Shown here piece by piece: positions 1 through 12,639 of a DNA stretch of 64,000 nt (its first letter is position 1; the number at the start of each line of letters is the position of its first letter). The notes under the pieces are model-generated. The model was given only the letters and a program-made list of their open reading frames with translations, was not told the DNA's origin and searched no databases. This DNA comes from Juglans regia (taxonomy: Eukaryota > Streptophyta > Magnoliopsida > Fagales > Juglandaceae): NCBI RefSeq assembly GCF_001411555.2, contig NC_049910.1, forward strand, positions 32,087,150-32,151,149. The letters run 5' to 3'. A program made the translations under genes and the position numbers.

Positions 1-112
1 TTTGGGGCGTAAGCCTGAAAATCGTCTTTCCTTTTTCAGTTCATTTCATCTTTATCCTTCATTTAACATTTTGTTAGTGGAAAACGTCATTTAAAAACAT
101 ATATGAGCTTAA

Positions 113-186
113 CGTCGTCTTTCATGGCGTCCATAAGCATCACCTTAAACGTCGTCTTTCATGGCATCCATGAGCATCACCTCATG
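113..186. repeat. Two-copy 37-bp tandem repeat
   Basis: Two consecutive units start with cgtcgtctttcatgg at 113 and 150 and differ at a few positions. They lie inside the partial LTR. Confidence 0.75.
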
Positions 187-855
187 GTGCTCATGAAAGC
201 GTCGGTTCGTAGGATCCATAAAAGTATCTGTTTTCATGTCTTTCGTGCGTTTTCATCAGTTCATGGATTTTCTTAGAAAGTACATACAATAGGTATAGCA
301 TATAGTCATCCATTCACATGCGTACAATTAATATTTTTGTTGCGTAAAAAGGGGCTGCCAAGGAGGGTTGTACATACGTATACCTTTGAACAATTAGCAT
401 TTTCTTTCCTAAAATGTCTTTCATGTCCTTTTGTAAAGCATCGTGAGGAAAAGCGTTTCATTTTCGTTTCTTTAAATTTTAGAAGACTCTAGAAGAGTAT
501 AAACGTAACACTTACCTGGACTCCATGCTACTTGCATATCATGCACTCCATTCATGTGCGTGTCAGATGGCAACCTACATGCACATAACCTTAACGTCAT
601 TCTCCATCTAATGCATAAGAAACTTAAACTAGAAATAGAGCTACACAGTCACCACATCTTCCAATTTAAGGTCTTGCCTCGAGTGCTCATCCACTAAAGT
701 GAACCCATGATTCACCTTAGGATTAAGACACTAAGACCTTCGTCATACTCTTCTTACTAACCACATTCGACGCATGATTCCGTTCGATGGAATCACGCAT
801 CCCAATCCTAGATAATACACCCATTACTACCTCCATGCACCTTAGCTCACACTAA

Positions 856-1069
856 GGCAGGTTTGGGGGGTGGGGTGAGACACAAAATTCTCATCTCATC
901 TCATCATTACACCTTTTTCAAATCCTCATACAAAATATAATAAACAATTCAACTTTTTCAAATCTCAATTCAACATTTTCAAATTCCAATACAGTAATAA
1001 TACTAAAACATAATATTTTAAACACTAAAACAAAACACAAAATTCTCATCTCACCTCCCAAACCTGGCC
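856..1069. mobile_element. Tourist-like MITE (214 bp) with TAA target duplication
   Basis: Inverted ends are seen: ggcaggtttggg on the left and cccaaacctggcc on the right, extending into ggtgaga/tctcacc. The element is flanked by TAA at 853-855 and 1070-1072. A 3-bp TAA/TTA duplication with such ends is typical of PIF/Harbinger-related Tourist MITEs. The interior is A/T-rich with repeated 'ctcatctcatc'. Related sequences occur near 31980, 40590 and 53032. It has no coding capacity. Confidence 0.8.
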
Positions 1070-3830
1070 TAAATCCTCATTCCCATCCATACAAGCCACA
1101 CGGCTTTAAGCCAACTCTGAGGCTTAAGCACCGTGTAACTGTGCTAAGGACATATTACTTATTACATATGGTGAATTCGTCCGACACATGTATCTAACCA
1201 GATTACACATGTACCTTACCCCTTTATCATCTAAGACCAACATATAACATGTTCATCACCTGCTTGTAAGGACAAGGGCCATACTCCGATACCAACCTTC
1301 TCTTAACCCGGCTAGCATGACTCTTCATGATACCCGTCCCTTTCGATAATTCATCCCAACACTTAACACAAAAAAACTCCATTCACCACTACACCTTATG
1401 TCACGTCATATAGCTCGAGACTACTCCCAAGCTACATCATGACCTTGTCACGTTACTTGACATCCCATTATGCCATTTCTATGCCAACTTCTAACTCATC
1501 ACGAGTACGGTTCCTCACGTACTCCTGTCACATTATAACATCTCGTCACGTTCCTGCTACAACATTTCTGCACTAACTCTTCACCCATCATAAGCACGGC
1601 TACTAGTGGTCATGTCACTTCATGACATTCCCCAGTCATGCTTCCGCTGCGTACTCTTACACTTTTTCTTTTACTTCACGCATACTCCTAGCCATAAGTC
1701 CATCACAATGACATTTGTCACCTCAGACTATAGGCTACGCCATAACTACTTCGGGACACTGTTCCATAGTTCCCAACATTACTCATCATGTTCCACGCCC
1801 ATCAATCACATAGCCATTCTTATCTCTGTGACATGCCACACAGAGTGTCGCTGCCTAGTGGAGTACACTCCACATCACCACTATGGCGTACACACCATAT
1901 GGTGCATCAATCTACCACATGGAGTTCACTTCACGTGTACTCCCTTCACACACGTTACGCCACATCACCATTACAACACATACTCCACAACCACACTACA
2001 CAGCACAGTCCACAACACTTTATAGCACACTTCCCAACTACGCTCCGCACTTCACTACACAGAATGCCCAACACTTCACTACACAACACATCACAATACA
2101 GCGAACTCCACAATACTAATAGCACATTTCACAACCTAATCAACTAATCAACATCTAAAATAATCAGCGAGAGATAGAGAGTTATACCATCAACGGGATA
2201 ACCCGTGCATTGCTCGCTGATCGTCACAGCCGATGATGTCGGAAGGGTAGTACATGGTGGCTAACCCACGTACGGTGACTATTTGGGCGTTTGGATAGCT
2301 AAATGTGGTCTTGGAAGAGATTGTGATGGTAGCAAGGAGCGAAACATGACGGATCTAGCCGTGTACAGTGGCTGTCAGCCACGCGCAGTGGCTATCCATC
2401 ACATGCAGTGGCTACCCACCACATAAAGTGGTGATTTGGACCTAGGGTTCGGCTAAGGGAGGCTGCTGGTGGAGCCATGGAGGCTCGATGGTGGTGGCAT
2501 GGTGATCCACGGTGGTGGAGAGGAAAGTAGCCGTGTGTGAGGGGGAGATGCCGTGAGAGAGAGTGAGGGAGATTGTGCATGCATGGGTGGTAGATTGGGG
2601 CCAAGGGTGGTTAGGATGAGTCGGTGGTGGCTTAAGGATGCCGGAGAGGGTGGTCACACGCTGTGGGTGGCAACGTACCGTGGTGGAGGGTGAGAAACCC
2701 GGGCCTGAGGGAGGAAGAAAGCCTGTGCAGTGGAGGGAGGCTATGGGCCTTGGCTCAGGTTGAGAAGAAAGGGGGAAACCAGGAGGAGCTCGTTGTGGTG
2801 TCCGGTGGCTACGCAAGGCAGCGCTAGGGACGTGCACAGTGAACCCGTGTAGGTGGAGATGGTGGTTGCATGGAGGGATGAGCTCATTGGAGGGTGATGG
2901 TCGGTGGGAGGAGGAGCTACCGTGGAGGTGGTGGCATAGGAGGATGGCGCACGACTGCACAGTAGCATCAAGCCCGTTCGGGCTGTGCACTGTGGATGGA
3001 CAGAGGAAGAGAGAGCATGAGAGAGAAGGGCCGGCATGGGAGAATTCACCGGGGGGAGGAGGTGCCGACGATGGTGGAGGTGAAGCTCACCGGCGCATGA
3101 CGCTGCCGGGCTGGGCAGTGGAGCAATTCAGGCATTGGGGTGTCGTGCAGTGCAAGCTGCGAGGTGGAGGGTGGAGAGAGAAAGAGATGGGGGAAAAGTG
3201 AGGGAGAAGGAAGAGGGGCTGGGGTTTTATTCTAAAACCCAACGTCTGGGGATCTACACAACGATCTAATGACGAACCTCAAATACTTATTTAAAATGCG
3301 TAAATATTAACTTCATCAAAAGCACTTAGAGGAATTAAGATAGAACATTATTTAAACTAACTTTAGTTTATAAAATAATATTCCTTCATCATTAATAACT
3401 GATGAAGTCTTATTTAATATATTTAAAATGATAAAACCATTTAACTAATTAAAGCTTTCAATATAATTTAAATCTCATAATATTTTAAATAACTGAAATC
3501 ATTTTAATAATAATATTAAAATGATTTCCGACAATTATAATATTTTTGGAGCTCTTCAAGAATATTATAATTGTCATATTTGAAATCAAGCTTAGTTCAA
3601 TAACATTGAAAATACTACTTATAAAAATTTCCAGCACATTTAAAACACTGAGCTTGCCTATCTTTGAAAACACGTCATCGGGATTTAGTACGCATAACGA
3701 GGCTCACAGTCACTAGAGAGAAGGGTAGACTGTTGCATAAATGCGTCCTTAGAATATGCTTATGTCAGAAAGAAGGATCGTACGTCAGATAGAAAAAGCT
3801 TACGTAAGAAGAAAGGAGTGGGGTGTTACA

Positions 3831-4005
3831 CTCTCAGCCCTCCTCTCATTTCTCCCACTCGACACTCATTATCTCCCTCGCAGAGTCGCAGGTTGACAGC
3901 GGCCGCTCTCCTCCTTGCAACCTCACTCTCTCCCTCGCAGCTCACTCTCTCCATCGCAGCTGACTCTCGTAGCTCTCACTCTCTCCATCGCAACTCAGAA
4001 TCAAG
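3831..4005 (+). other. Probable 5' leader exon of hAT element 1
   Basis: A CT-rich stretch directly after the LTR edge is followed by a good donor site (tcaag|gttagt at 4005/4006). The second hAT element has the same layout: a CT-rich leader with donor at 39997, a long intron, then the BED-finger exon. I therefore infer a non-coding first exon whose upstream part was displaced by the LTR. There is no direct proof of transcription. Confidence 0.35.
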
Positions 4006-4336
4006 GTTAGTGGGTTTGTCGTTTGGTTATTAGAACAAAATATTGCAGTTTGGTTTGGATCTAGGACTCGAAATCAGAGTTTTTCTTCTTTGCATGATTT
4101 AGGACATTGCTTTGCCAGTTGGTTATTCATGGGTGTTCTTTGCTCTCCCGTACTTCTTCTCTTTCTCGACCGTATTTTCTGGCCAAATCTCGGCACGTTT
4201 CCCTGTTTTAACAAGCTTTTTAATTAGGGTCTCAACTATGACGTTTCCTATCACAGTAACTTTGTGCTGCTATGAATCAAAGACTATGGAAAAAACACCT
4301 GAAAAATACTAAAGAAAGTATAATAAAGGTTGTGTA

Positions 4337-4604
4337 ACAAAAGAGAACCCCGAAAACGAGTGTATAGAGTTGTATCTCCCAAATTATATTTTTTAACACT
4401 GTTTGGATGACTAGAAAATCGAACAAAATAACAATGAAACTTAAAGGTAATGTTTTATGTTCTGGGTTTCACAAAAGAGAACCCCGAAAACGAGTGTATA
4501 GAGTTGTATCTCCCAGATTATATGTTTGTAACAATGTTTGGATGTCTAGAAAATCAAACCAAAGAACAATGAATTTTAAAGGTAATGTTTTCTGTTTTGG
4601 GTTG
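4337..4604. repeat. 134-bp tandem duplication
   Basis: Two adjacent copies start with acaaaagagaaccccgaaa at 4337 and 4471, with scattered substitutions. They lie in the inferred first intron of hAT element 1. Confidence 0.85.
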
Positions 4605-6479
4605 GAATACTCATTTTTCCATTTATCTGGTTAGGTCAGGTAATCGATTACAGAGTAAACGGCTTAACGAAATGGGGGCTTATCGGGTTGGGTCAGAAAT
4701 ATTGTTTATTGGGTTAGGTTGCATAAACAATCCTATAAACTCTTATAAACCATGACCGACTCAAATAATATTCGTGAACAAACTCGTATGAAACTCGACT
4801 AAACTTGTCAGCTTGACTCATATTTATTTATATACATATAATACAATATATATAATAGCCAAAAGTTACATATGTGATATATATTATTAATTATGTATAT
4901 AGATTTATAGTGAGTTATAGTCCACTACATATACTATATATATATATATGTATAATATTAATATATAATATTGATATAGTTATCTTATTCTTATCAAATA
5001 TTGAATTGTCATATAAAAACTTATGCTTACAAGTATAGGCTGTAGACTAAAGTCATAACTTTTTAACTTATAACTTACTAATAACTTATTAACTTATAAC
5101 TTACTACTTATGATTCTATCATTCTATGAAGTACTACTAAAGACTTTACAATATTGCTATTTATAAAAAAAATAAAAATACGTTAACGTATTACTAGTTA
5201 TTAATCTTATTACTTTATATAAGATTAATCACTAGTAATATTGTATTCATCAGATTATATAAACTACAAAATAATATGCATATTTAGTGTTAATATCTAT
5301 TAGTAATAATTAATAATCTCATACTAGTAGACTGTTAGACTAGTGTCTATTGTGTAGTAACTAGTAGTAGTAGTAGTCTAGTATTAATTCTTACATATGC
5401 ATTATAACTACAAGCATAAATAATAATATTATTTTATGCAAATATAAGACCTTGTATCAATATTTAAGTATCAATATTCAATATCCTAATTTTGTAGTTA
5501 ATATACGTTATTAGTATAATAGTATTATATTAATTAATATAACTATAATATTATATTATGATTTATGAGTACTAAATTATAATGTTCAATAAAATATAAT
5601 GTTAGACAATTTTATATAATTAAATACTATAAATACATTATCTTATAGTATTTAACATGTATTATAGTATATATAACATGTATTAAATATTAATCCTAGC
5701 TTTTTTTACAACACTACTTGCTAGTTTTATAGTATATAACAATTAACATGTATTATAATTTATAGACTATAGTATTTCTTTTAAATAGACCTAGCATTTA
5801 ATTTAGTAGTTACTTTAATTTGTGAGTTCAGCCTAGTCACGTGTATGTGTTACGTGTGGAGCTATTGAGGGCGTGAGGCTGTTGGATCTTTATATCAAAA
5901 TTGTAAGCCATTGATTCCATACCCTAAAGCTAGGGTTACACATGCTCATCGAGTCATCTCATTTCTCCTTCAACCGTTTGGAGCCACTTATCTTGTTACT
6001 AACTTATCTGATTATTTTCAAGGATTCAATATGGTTCTCTCCTAACTCTTTATACATTGAAGTATTGTTACATTGTAGATCTAGATATAATAATCTAGGT
6101 ACACTGTATGTTGAACTCCTAAGTGGTCAGTGATGTGACACTGCTTTGCCATACATCACCAGTCGTCTATGCATGCTTATGTAACTGTCTGTCACTTTGA
6201 TTGATAAGTTTATGTTTTATTTATTATTTATTTTGTAATGGCAGAATATGCCCTGTTAGGGCCTTAGATTGTTAACTTTATATTTCGTATCTAAAAATTG
6301 TGGAAAAAACCTTCTGAAGAGTTTGCCTACAGATATTTGCTTAAAGCAAAATTTACAGTCCGATGTGAGTTTAATTTATTCCCCCTCCTATCTAGTGCTA
6401 TGTTATATTTATTAACTAGATATTTTCAAATTTTTATTTGTTTCTCTGAGTTCTCTCGACTTATTTCTGTATATTGTTG
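4605..6479. other. AT-rich intron-like stretch without genes
   Basis: No coding region is visible. 4750-4830 carries short words such as gaacaaactcg and gaaactcgact, which resemble the subterminal repeats at 14220-14370 and could be a small nested hAT derivative. 4840-5820 is very AT-rich with many TA-rich repeats. The ORFs at 5942-6133 and 6298-6480 have no recognisable similarity. Confidence 0.6.
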
Positions 6480-7190
6480 ACTGGAGTCAGAGTGCATAGA
6501 TTAGGTTCTGGCTTTATATTCTTGCTCCAAGTACTAAAAGATGCTTTCTTTTAAGTATTTTGGTTGATTAATCTGATAGGATTTGGTTATTGGCTTAACT
6601 ATTGAAAGATGCTCTATTTAACATGTCCTAATTGATTAATCTTATCCAATCTACTCTATGTTTATGTTCTTGTTTCAAGTATTTAAATATGCTTTATTGA
6701 ACTTGTTTTGGTTGATTATAAACTATTCTATCTGGTTATTGCTTTATGATCTTGCTTCAACTATTTAATTATACTTTCTTTAATATGTTTTGGTTGATTA
6801 ATATGATCATATTTGTTTCTTACTTTATGTTCTTGCTTTAAGTATTTAAAGATACTCTATTTAACATGTCTTGATTGATTATAAATTATCATTTCTTTTA
6901 AATCTTTATGTTCTTGCTGAGAGTATGAAATAGTGCTTTCTTTAATACGCTTTGGTTGAAGGTTATGGTGCTTTCTTTAGCATGTTTTGGTTGATAAATC
7001 TTGTCCAATCAGTTCTATATTTATATTCTTGCTTCTAGTATGAAATGGTGTTGTGTTTAATATGTTTTGATTCTTAAACTTATCCAGTCTATTTTATGTT
7101 TATGTTCGTGCTTCAAGTATGAAATGGTGGTGTGTTTAACATGTTTTGGTTGATAAAATTTGTCCAATCTGTTCTATGTTTATGTTGTTG
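6480..7190. repeat. Degenerate tandem repeats upstream of the hAT start codon
   Basis: About nine imperfect copies contain 'tatgttcttgcttcaagtat', then 'tgctttctttaacatg' and 'ttttggttgattaatc'. Units vary from about 65 to 130 bp. The array fills the 3' part of the inferred first intron. Confidence 0.65.
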
Positions 7191-7198
7191 AGGTTCCT

Positions 7199-7440
7199 TG
7201 CTTTTAGAGGCACATCGAGCGCTACCAAGGCAAGACTGTATACTGAAACTATTCGAGTCAAAATTGTTTGACTTTAACGTCTTTTAGTTGATTAGTATCA
7301 ACTATATCAGCATTGCCTTTTGGAGGCACGTTGAGCCATTAGGGTAAAGCTGTATAACAAAATAGCTGGAGTCAAATTTTTGTAACTTCAACATCTTTTA
7401 GTTTCTTTTCTTCTGGAGGCATCTTGAGCCATCAAGACAA
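7199..7440. repeat. Second degenerate direct repeat (about 95-115 bp units)
   Basis: Three copies of 'gaggcacgttgagcc(a)' start near 7207, 7322 and 7417. Each is followed by 'aagctgtata' and 'acttcaacatcttttag'-like words, the third one partial. Confidence 0.6.
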
Positions 7441-8539
7441 TGTTGTTTTGATTTTAGTTGATTAATATAACATGTACGGTCAGTGTTTATATGCTTATTT
7501 TATGTTTCTGTTTTGTGTTTAAAAAGTATTAGACCCTAGCAAATGAATGAACTCGATCTCGTGGAGGAATTTGAAAATGAAAACTCTATTGAGATTAGCT
7601 TAGTAGAGCCCATAGCTGATGATGAATGAGACACTGTAAATACTAAGGCCCCTAATACTATCTTTACTGAGGGCCCAACAGAAGTTCAAACAGTAGCCTA
7701 TGAAAGAAATAACAGAAAGATGACTTCTATTGTATGGACTGATTTTGTCGAAATTGAATGAGATGAGGCTAACCAGCCTCAATGTAAGTGGTGTAAAACT
7801 TTGTTTAAAGCATCTCGATCAAGTTCTACAACTACACTACGTAAGCACTTGTTAACTTGTTTGTCATGCATGGGGTCTAAGAAAAAAAAGAAAGTCTTAG
7901 CAGTTGAGTCTAAGGAGGCAGATGGTGGCTTCACTGTAACGCCCCGGTCCAGCAAGGATCGAAGAGTTACTCCCTATAACTTAAAACTCACAATTCATCA
8001 ATATATTTATAGACTCCAAAATATAACATCATCAAAATACTACAAAGTCTCTTAATAAAATCAGCCACTTCTCATAAATCTTCTATGAGTAATCTACTAT
8101 GCTTAAATAATCATCTCACTGATGCTCCATAATCCTGATCCTTAGCTGGTCTATTCAAAAATCATCTGAAAAATAATTGGAGATAAGGGGTGAGTTATCA
8201 ACAACTAAGTAAGCAGAGGACATATACTAGTGTGTAAACATGAGCATTTTCACAGAGTTTAGAATGCAGAAACAAAACATTTCAGTATCAATATGCAAAT
8301 CTTAAAAAAATACATATTATCAGAAAATCAGAGTGACTTTTCAAATATTTCATGTTCAGAAACCAACTTTTCATATTCAAAGACTCCTTTGGCACAACAT
8401 GACTGAACAACTTCATCTTATCATATCATATCAGAATAGAGACCATGTTTAACCCCCATGGTAGGGTTGTGCATCCTGCGGAAAGCCAAGCAAAACATAA
8501 ATCACCATGTTACCAAAGCGATTGTACTCAGAACAGAAA

Positions 8540-8665
8540 ACCGCTATTATATCCCGTGGCGGGCTAGAGGTCACTATTATCTCCCATGACAGGGCCAGAG
8601 GTCACTATTATCTCCCGTGACAGGGCTAGAGGTCACTATTATATCCCGTGACAGGGCCACGTATC
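8540..8665. repeat. 31-bp tandem repeats in solo LTR 1
   Basis: About four units contain 'ctattatctcccgtgacagg' followed by 'gctagaggtca'. The same place in the related LTRs at 36114 and 53272 carries a 30-bp version, so the array is a family feature. Confidence 0.85.
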
Positions 8666-9467
8666 AAAGCAAAATAGAATCATAACAGAATTAGAAAGTC
8701 ATGCCAAAGGTTTTTCAGATGCCACATCATATTAAAACAGAGTACCGAATATTCAGATCATTTCACATTTTCCAAAACAGATTCAAAATATCTTCACGTC
8801 ACATGCGAAATTTATCAAATTTTCATATTTACTCATTTGTCTCGGTTCAATAACAGAATGCCAAAAATAAGCTAATGTCTACACTAGTCATGACAGAAAA
8901 TATTTTCTTCTTAAACAGAATCTCATGAGTAATGTAGAACAAATATCTGAGGTTGTTTTCAGATTTCTTTTCATAACAAAACATGCACATTTTTCAAAAA
9001 GGACCTCAATTCATTTTATTTTAATACAAAGTCTAGCATAGGAACCCCGCTTACCTGAACTTCTTAACTTTTCAGAATTTTCCTAAAAAATGCCAAACAA
9101 ATATTAATCGTCACCTATAAAATAATCACGTAATTTCCATAAATTTCCAACCAACCACGTATTTCGATATTAAAACTTAAAAAAATGCTAAAAGAACCTA
9201 TTTTAAGAACCTCAAAACCTAAAATTCTCATGATACCTAAAATACCAACAATATTTTATAAATAAAAAGAATACATTGGTTACTAAACTTTTCCTAAAAT
9301 AATTCATGAAAAACTCACCTCTTATGAAAAATAGATTTACTTCCTTTAACTAACAATATTATTAAAATACAACACAATATTTATTGAAACTTAAAACAAA
9401 ATCCTATTTAAATAGAAACTCAACACGAAAAAATACTTCTCTGGCGAAAACTCAAACCGTGAACTTT

Positions 9468-9483
9468 CCTAATATATATACAT

Positions 9484-9515
<32 letters not shown>

Positions 9516-9590
9516 TCGGTTAAAACTAGTAAGTGCCCAAGTTAAAACTTTACTTATAAATATACCTACATATATATATATATATAAATA
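9468..9590. repeat. TA-rich microsatellite stretches
   Basis: Runs of (ta)n occur at about 9473-9514 and 9566-9588 inside solo LTR 1. Small predicted proteins here rich in I and Y are artefacts of this repeat. Confidence 0.8.
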
Positions 9591-12500
9591 CACCTTATAC
9601 ATAAAACAAACGAACATACACAAGAAAATAGAAAACTTTGCAGTAGCGGCAGGGACTCACCGAGATGGTGAAGTGTGACGGCACGGTGTGCGACGGGAGG
9701 TGGTGCACTTGGTGGCTATGCACTGGACGAGAAAGAGAGAGAGAGTGATGTATGGTGAGAGAGATAACAGAGAGAGAGAGCTTACGGGAGAGGAAGCCGA
9801 ACGTGAGAGAGAGAAAACAGAGAGGGAGATTACCGTGCGGTGGGGGTGGCAAGAGGCGGACCAGGGGTGACGGAAAACTTCGCCGGCGGTTTCTAGAGCC
9901 ACAATGTGAAGGAGCTCTCGGTGGTTAACGGTTTACTTGGCTCACGGTAGGAGGAGAAACATCCTCTGTTTCGGGAGTGAAAAACGGAGGCTTGCGGGAT
10001 GGCTATCGAAGGCTACACTGGTGGGTTCACGGCTGAGTCACGGTGGCGGCATATGGCAGCGTTGAGGAGGAGCATGCGGTGACTTGACTTCCTTAGGAGG
10101 CTTCGTTTTCCAGGAGACGGTTGGGTAAAACCGTGAAGATGCAAGTTTGCTTTTGGCCGTGCGCAGGCGAGTCTCTTGCCATGCGATCCGCATGCTCAGC
10201 GTCTCACGTGGTGCAATGGTTGCCCGTGGTTGCTGACCTCCACGTATGAGCGGGACGTTCTCACGGTAATGACATGCTGCTGCGGCTGAGGCCGAGACGG
10301 AGTTGATGGCGCACAGTGAGGCATTGAGCCTTGGTGATGGACGTTTACTGGCATCAGTTTTATGTGCGTGGAGATGGAGGTTGGCGTCGAACTAGGAGGG
10401 GCTGCACGATGAACTCTAGAGGCTAGGGGCAGCGACGGCACAGGGTAGTTTTCGAAGGTCTAGGATGAAAGTGTGAATCTATATGGTTGATAAAAAAAAA
10501 ATAAAAAAAAAACCCTAAAGTTAGAAAAGAGAAAGACGTGCATGGGGGGGGGGGGTAGTGCAGTGCGTGGGAAAAAAATAAATAAAACAATAATAATTAA
10601 AGTCCAACAATAAAAGCAAATTTAAAAACAAACATTAATTAATATCACCAAAGCACATCAAAGTAAATTTCACAACTTAAGAATTATAAAATAAATCCAA
10701 TGAGAAAATTCGATAAATTTTAAAACAAGAACAATAATATTTAAATTAATTAAAATAATCCTTCACTAAAAAGAACAATATAGTAAAAAAGAAAATACGG
10801 GGTATTACATTCACAGTCTCAAACTTTACCTATGTCATAGTAGGATCCGAGAACTTGCCTCTCATATGATACTTAACCATGAATATCCATTTTCTTTAAT
10901 AGAGCATGTGGTATTTAATAAGTTTATGAGTGCAAACACTCCATGTTGAGAAAAAATATCTCAAGCTACTGCAAAGAATGAATGCATGAGAACTTATGAG
11001 ACTGAAACAACAAAGTTAAAGGCTTTGTTTAAATCTATTAACAAAGTTCATATCACAACTGACATGTGGATTTCTTGTAAAAAAATTCATATATGGTAGT
11101 GCCATGTCATTTTATAGGTACTGATTGGCATCTTCAGAGGCGTGTGTTGAACTTTTGTAATGTGCCACCTCCACATACTAGCCTTCTTATTGATGGTACT
11201 TTAGAAAAGTGTTTCCAACATTGGGGAATTGAGAATAAAATTAGTTCAATTACTTTGGACAATGTAAGTTCTAATGGCATTACCATTAGGATCTTGAAAG
11301 ATGATTTTAGATTGAAGAAAACATTGTTTGTTGTAGGAAAATTGTTTCATGTACGATATTGTGCCCATATAACTAATTTACTTGTGCAGTATGGACTTGG
11401 GGAGATTAGGGAGATCATTGATTGTGCGAGAGATGATATAAAATATTTGGTAGTATTAGAGAGTAGGCTAAAACAATTTAGTTGTAATTGCCCACAAAGA
11501 AACTGATTTTAGATGTACCTACAAGATGGAACAACACATTTAATGTTGGATGCTGCTGTTCAATTCAAAGAAATTTTTCCTAGATATGGTGATAGAGATA
11601 ACAATTTTGAATGAGTTCCAACTGTTAAAGAGTGGGGCAAGTTGAAAATATTTATCAACTACTTGCTATTTTCAATGAAGTAATCAATATTGTATCCGGA
11701 AGTAATTAACCAATAACAAACTTATTTCTTTCTTAAGTATGGAGAGTGAAGGACATCTTAGATAAGAAGGCTAGAAATGAGAATGAGTACATGAAATCAA
11801 TGGTAAAAAAAATGAGTGCTAAGTTTGAGAAATATTGGGGAGGGTGTAGTCTATTGAAGGCAATTGTTGCGGTGTCAGACCCTAGATTCAAGATAGTCAT
11901 GATCCAGTTTTGTTTTCTTATAATTTATTAAGAGTCGGAAGCTTCTAAGAATATTGAGCATGTCTTTCAAGTGTTGCATGAGTTATATGATGAGTATGTT
12001 CAGGAATACAATTCGATTCTTGAAGCACAAAGAGAGTAGAAAAATGCTCGAATTCTTGCTTCTAGTTGTTCCTCAAGTGCTGGGAGAAGCATGTACAATG
12101 GCCAGTCATTATTTAAATCTTTTGTTAGAAATGTTGAGACAGTGCAGCCTATTAAATTAGAGTTGGACATTTATTTAAAGTCGATTATTTATATCTGTGA
12201 AGAGGGTTCAGATGCAAGTTTCGACGCCTTGAAACGGTGGAAAGCAAATAGTCTCAAGTTTCAAACTTTGTCCAAATTGGCCCGAGATATATTGGCTATA
12301 CCAATTACCATAGCTAGCTCAGAATCAACATTCAGTACATGAGGCAGAGTCGTTGATCCTCATCGAGCTTCATTGTCAATTGAAACTATACAAATATTGT
12401 TATGTGGGTCTGATTGGGTTAGAGCATTATATGGGTTTAAAATATCAACTAATTTTGTAAGTGCCACATTTATTTGAATTTTTTAAGTTGCTATTTTACT

Positions 12501-12639
12501 ATTTTGTACACCAATTATTTACAGAAATGTTAACTAATGTTTCTTGTCAATAGAAAGATATTCCATTAGAAACTCATATTCTCTTACCACACCCATAGAG
12601 GCTTAGATTTAAGTAAAATAAACTAATATTTCCACAATT

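Larger units (their letters stand above)
1..3830 (-). mobile_element. Partial long LTR (right part), left end outside window
   Basis: The right edge ends in gggtgttaca, like the ends of the solo LTRs at 7935-10809 (ggggtattaca) and 36114-39167 (gggtgttaca). The architecture also matches: an A/C-rich part, a splice-donor-like site on the - strand near 516 (CAG|GTAAGT reversed), and a G-rich block at 2200-3230. The next bases, ctctc, may be one half of a 5-bp TSD. The other end is not in the window, so solo LTR and full element cannot be told apart. No coding region is credible; open frames here (for example - strand 2442-2990) are low-complexity products of strand skew. Confidence 0.5.
7935..10809 (-). 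mobile_element. Solo LTR 1 (2875 bp), TSD ttcac
   Basis: It begins tgtaacgccccgg and ends ggggtattaca, with the perfect duplication ttcac at 7930-7934 and 10810-10814. There is no internal retroelement region, so it is a solo LTR left by recombination between two LTRs. It sits inside the hAT transposase frame, so it is younger than that hAT. The - strand assignment is inferred from a donor-like site on that strand (gtgagtccc, at 9660) downstream of a GC-rich leader (9660-10450). AT-rich sequence follows the GC-rich block. Confidence 0.9.
7543..12474 (+). pseudogene. hAT (Ac-like) transposase, decayed, split by a solo LTR
   Basis: The frame opens at ATG 7543 and is soon broken by TGA stops near 7627 and 7759. 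An N-terminal BED zinc finger is recognisable at 7736-7860 (WTDF, then CKWC, then HLLTC spacing). At 7934 the frame is cut by the LTR and resumes at 10815. The segments RELASHM..LNHEYPFS, TDMWIS, LDNVSSN, CAHI and PTRWNNTF match the hAT catalytic core (RNase H-like fold around 11040-11560). The C-terminal dimerisation block is at 12250-12460 (LARDILAIP, SSESTFST, then a stop, then HRASLS). Several stops and frameshifts mean no functional transposase is expected. The family (zinc finger BED 'ricesleeper'-type) is known to cut and paste with 8-bp TSDs. Confidence 0.85.

Noticed and set aside
1606..2147. Overlapping + strand ORFs of 119-139 codons
   Set aside because: Rich in H, T, S and Y from a C/A-rich low-G sequence; overlapping frames are equally open; inside an LTR; no domain.
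2442..2990. 182-codon - strand ORF
   Set aside because: Pro/Ser/His-rich product of G-rich skew in the LTR leader; both strands have long frames there.
8540..8665. Possible CRISPR-like array
   Set aside because: Units are contiguous without spacers; eukaryotic context; minisatellite of an LTR.
9688..9870. Arg/Glu-rich ORF
   Set aside because: Generated by a gagaga microsatellite within solo LTR 1.
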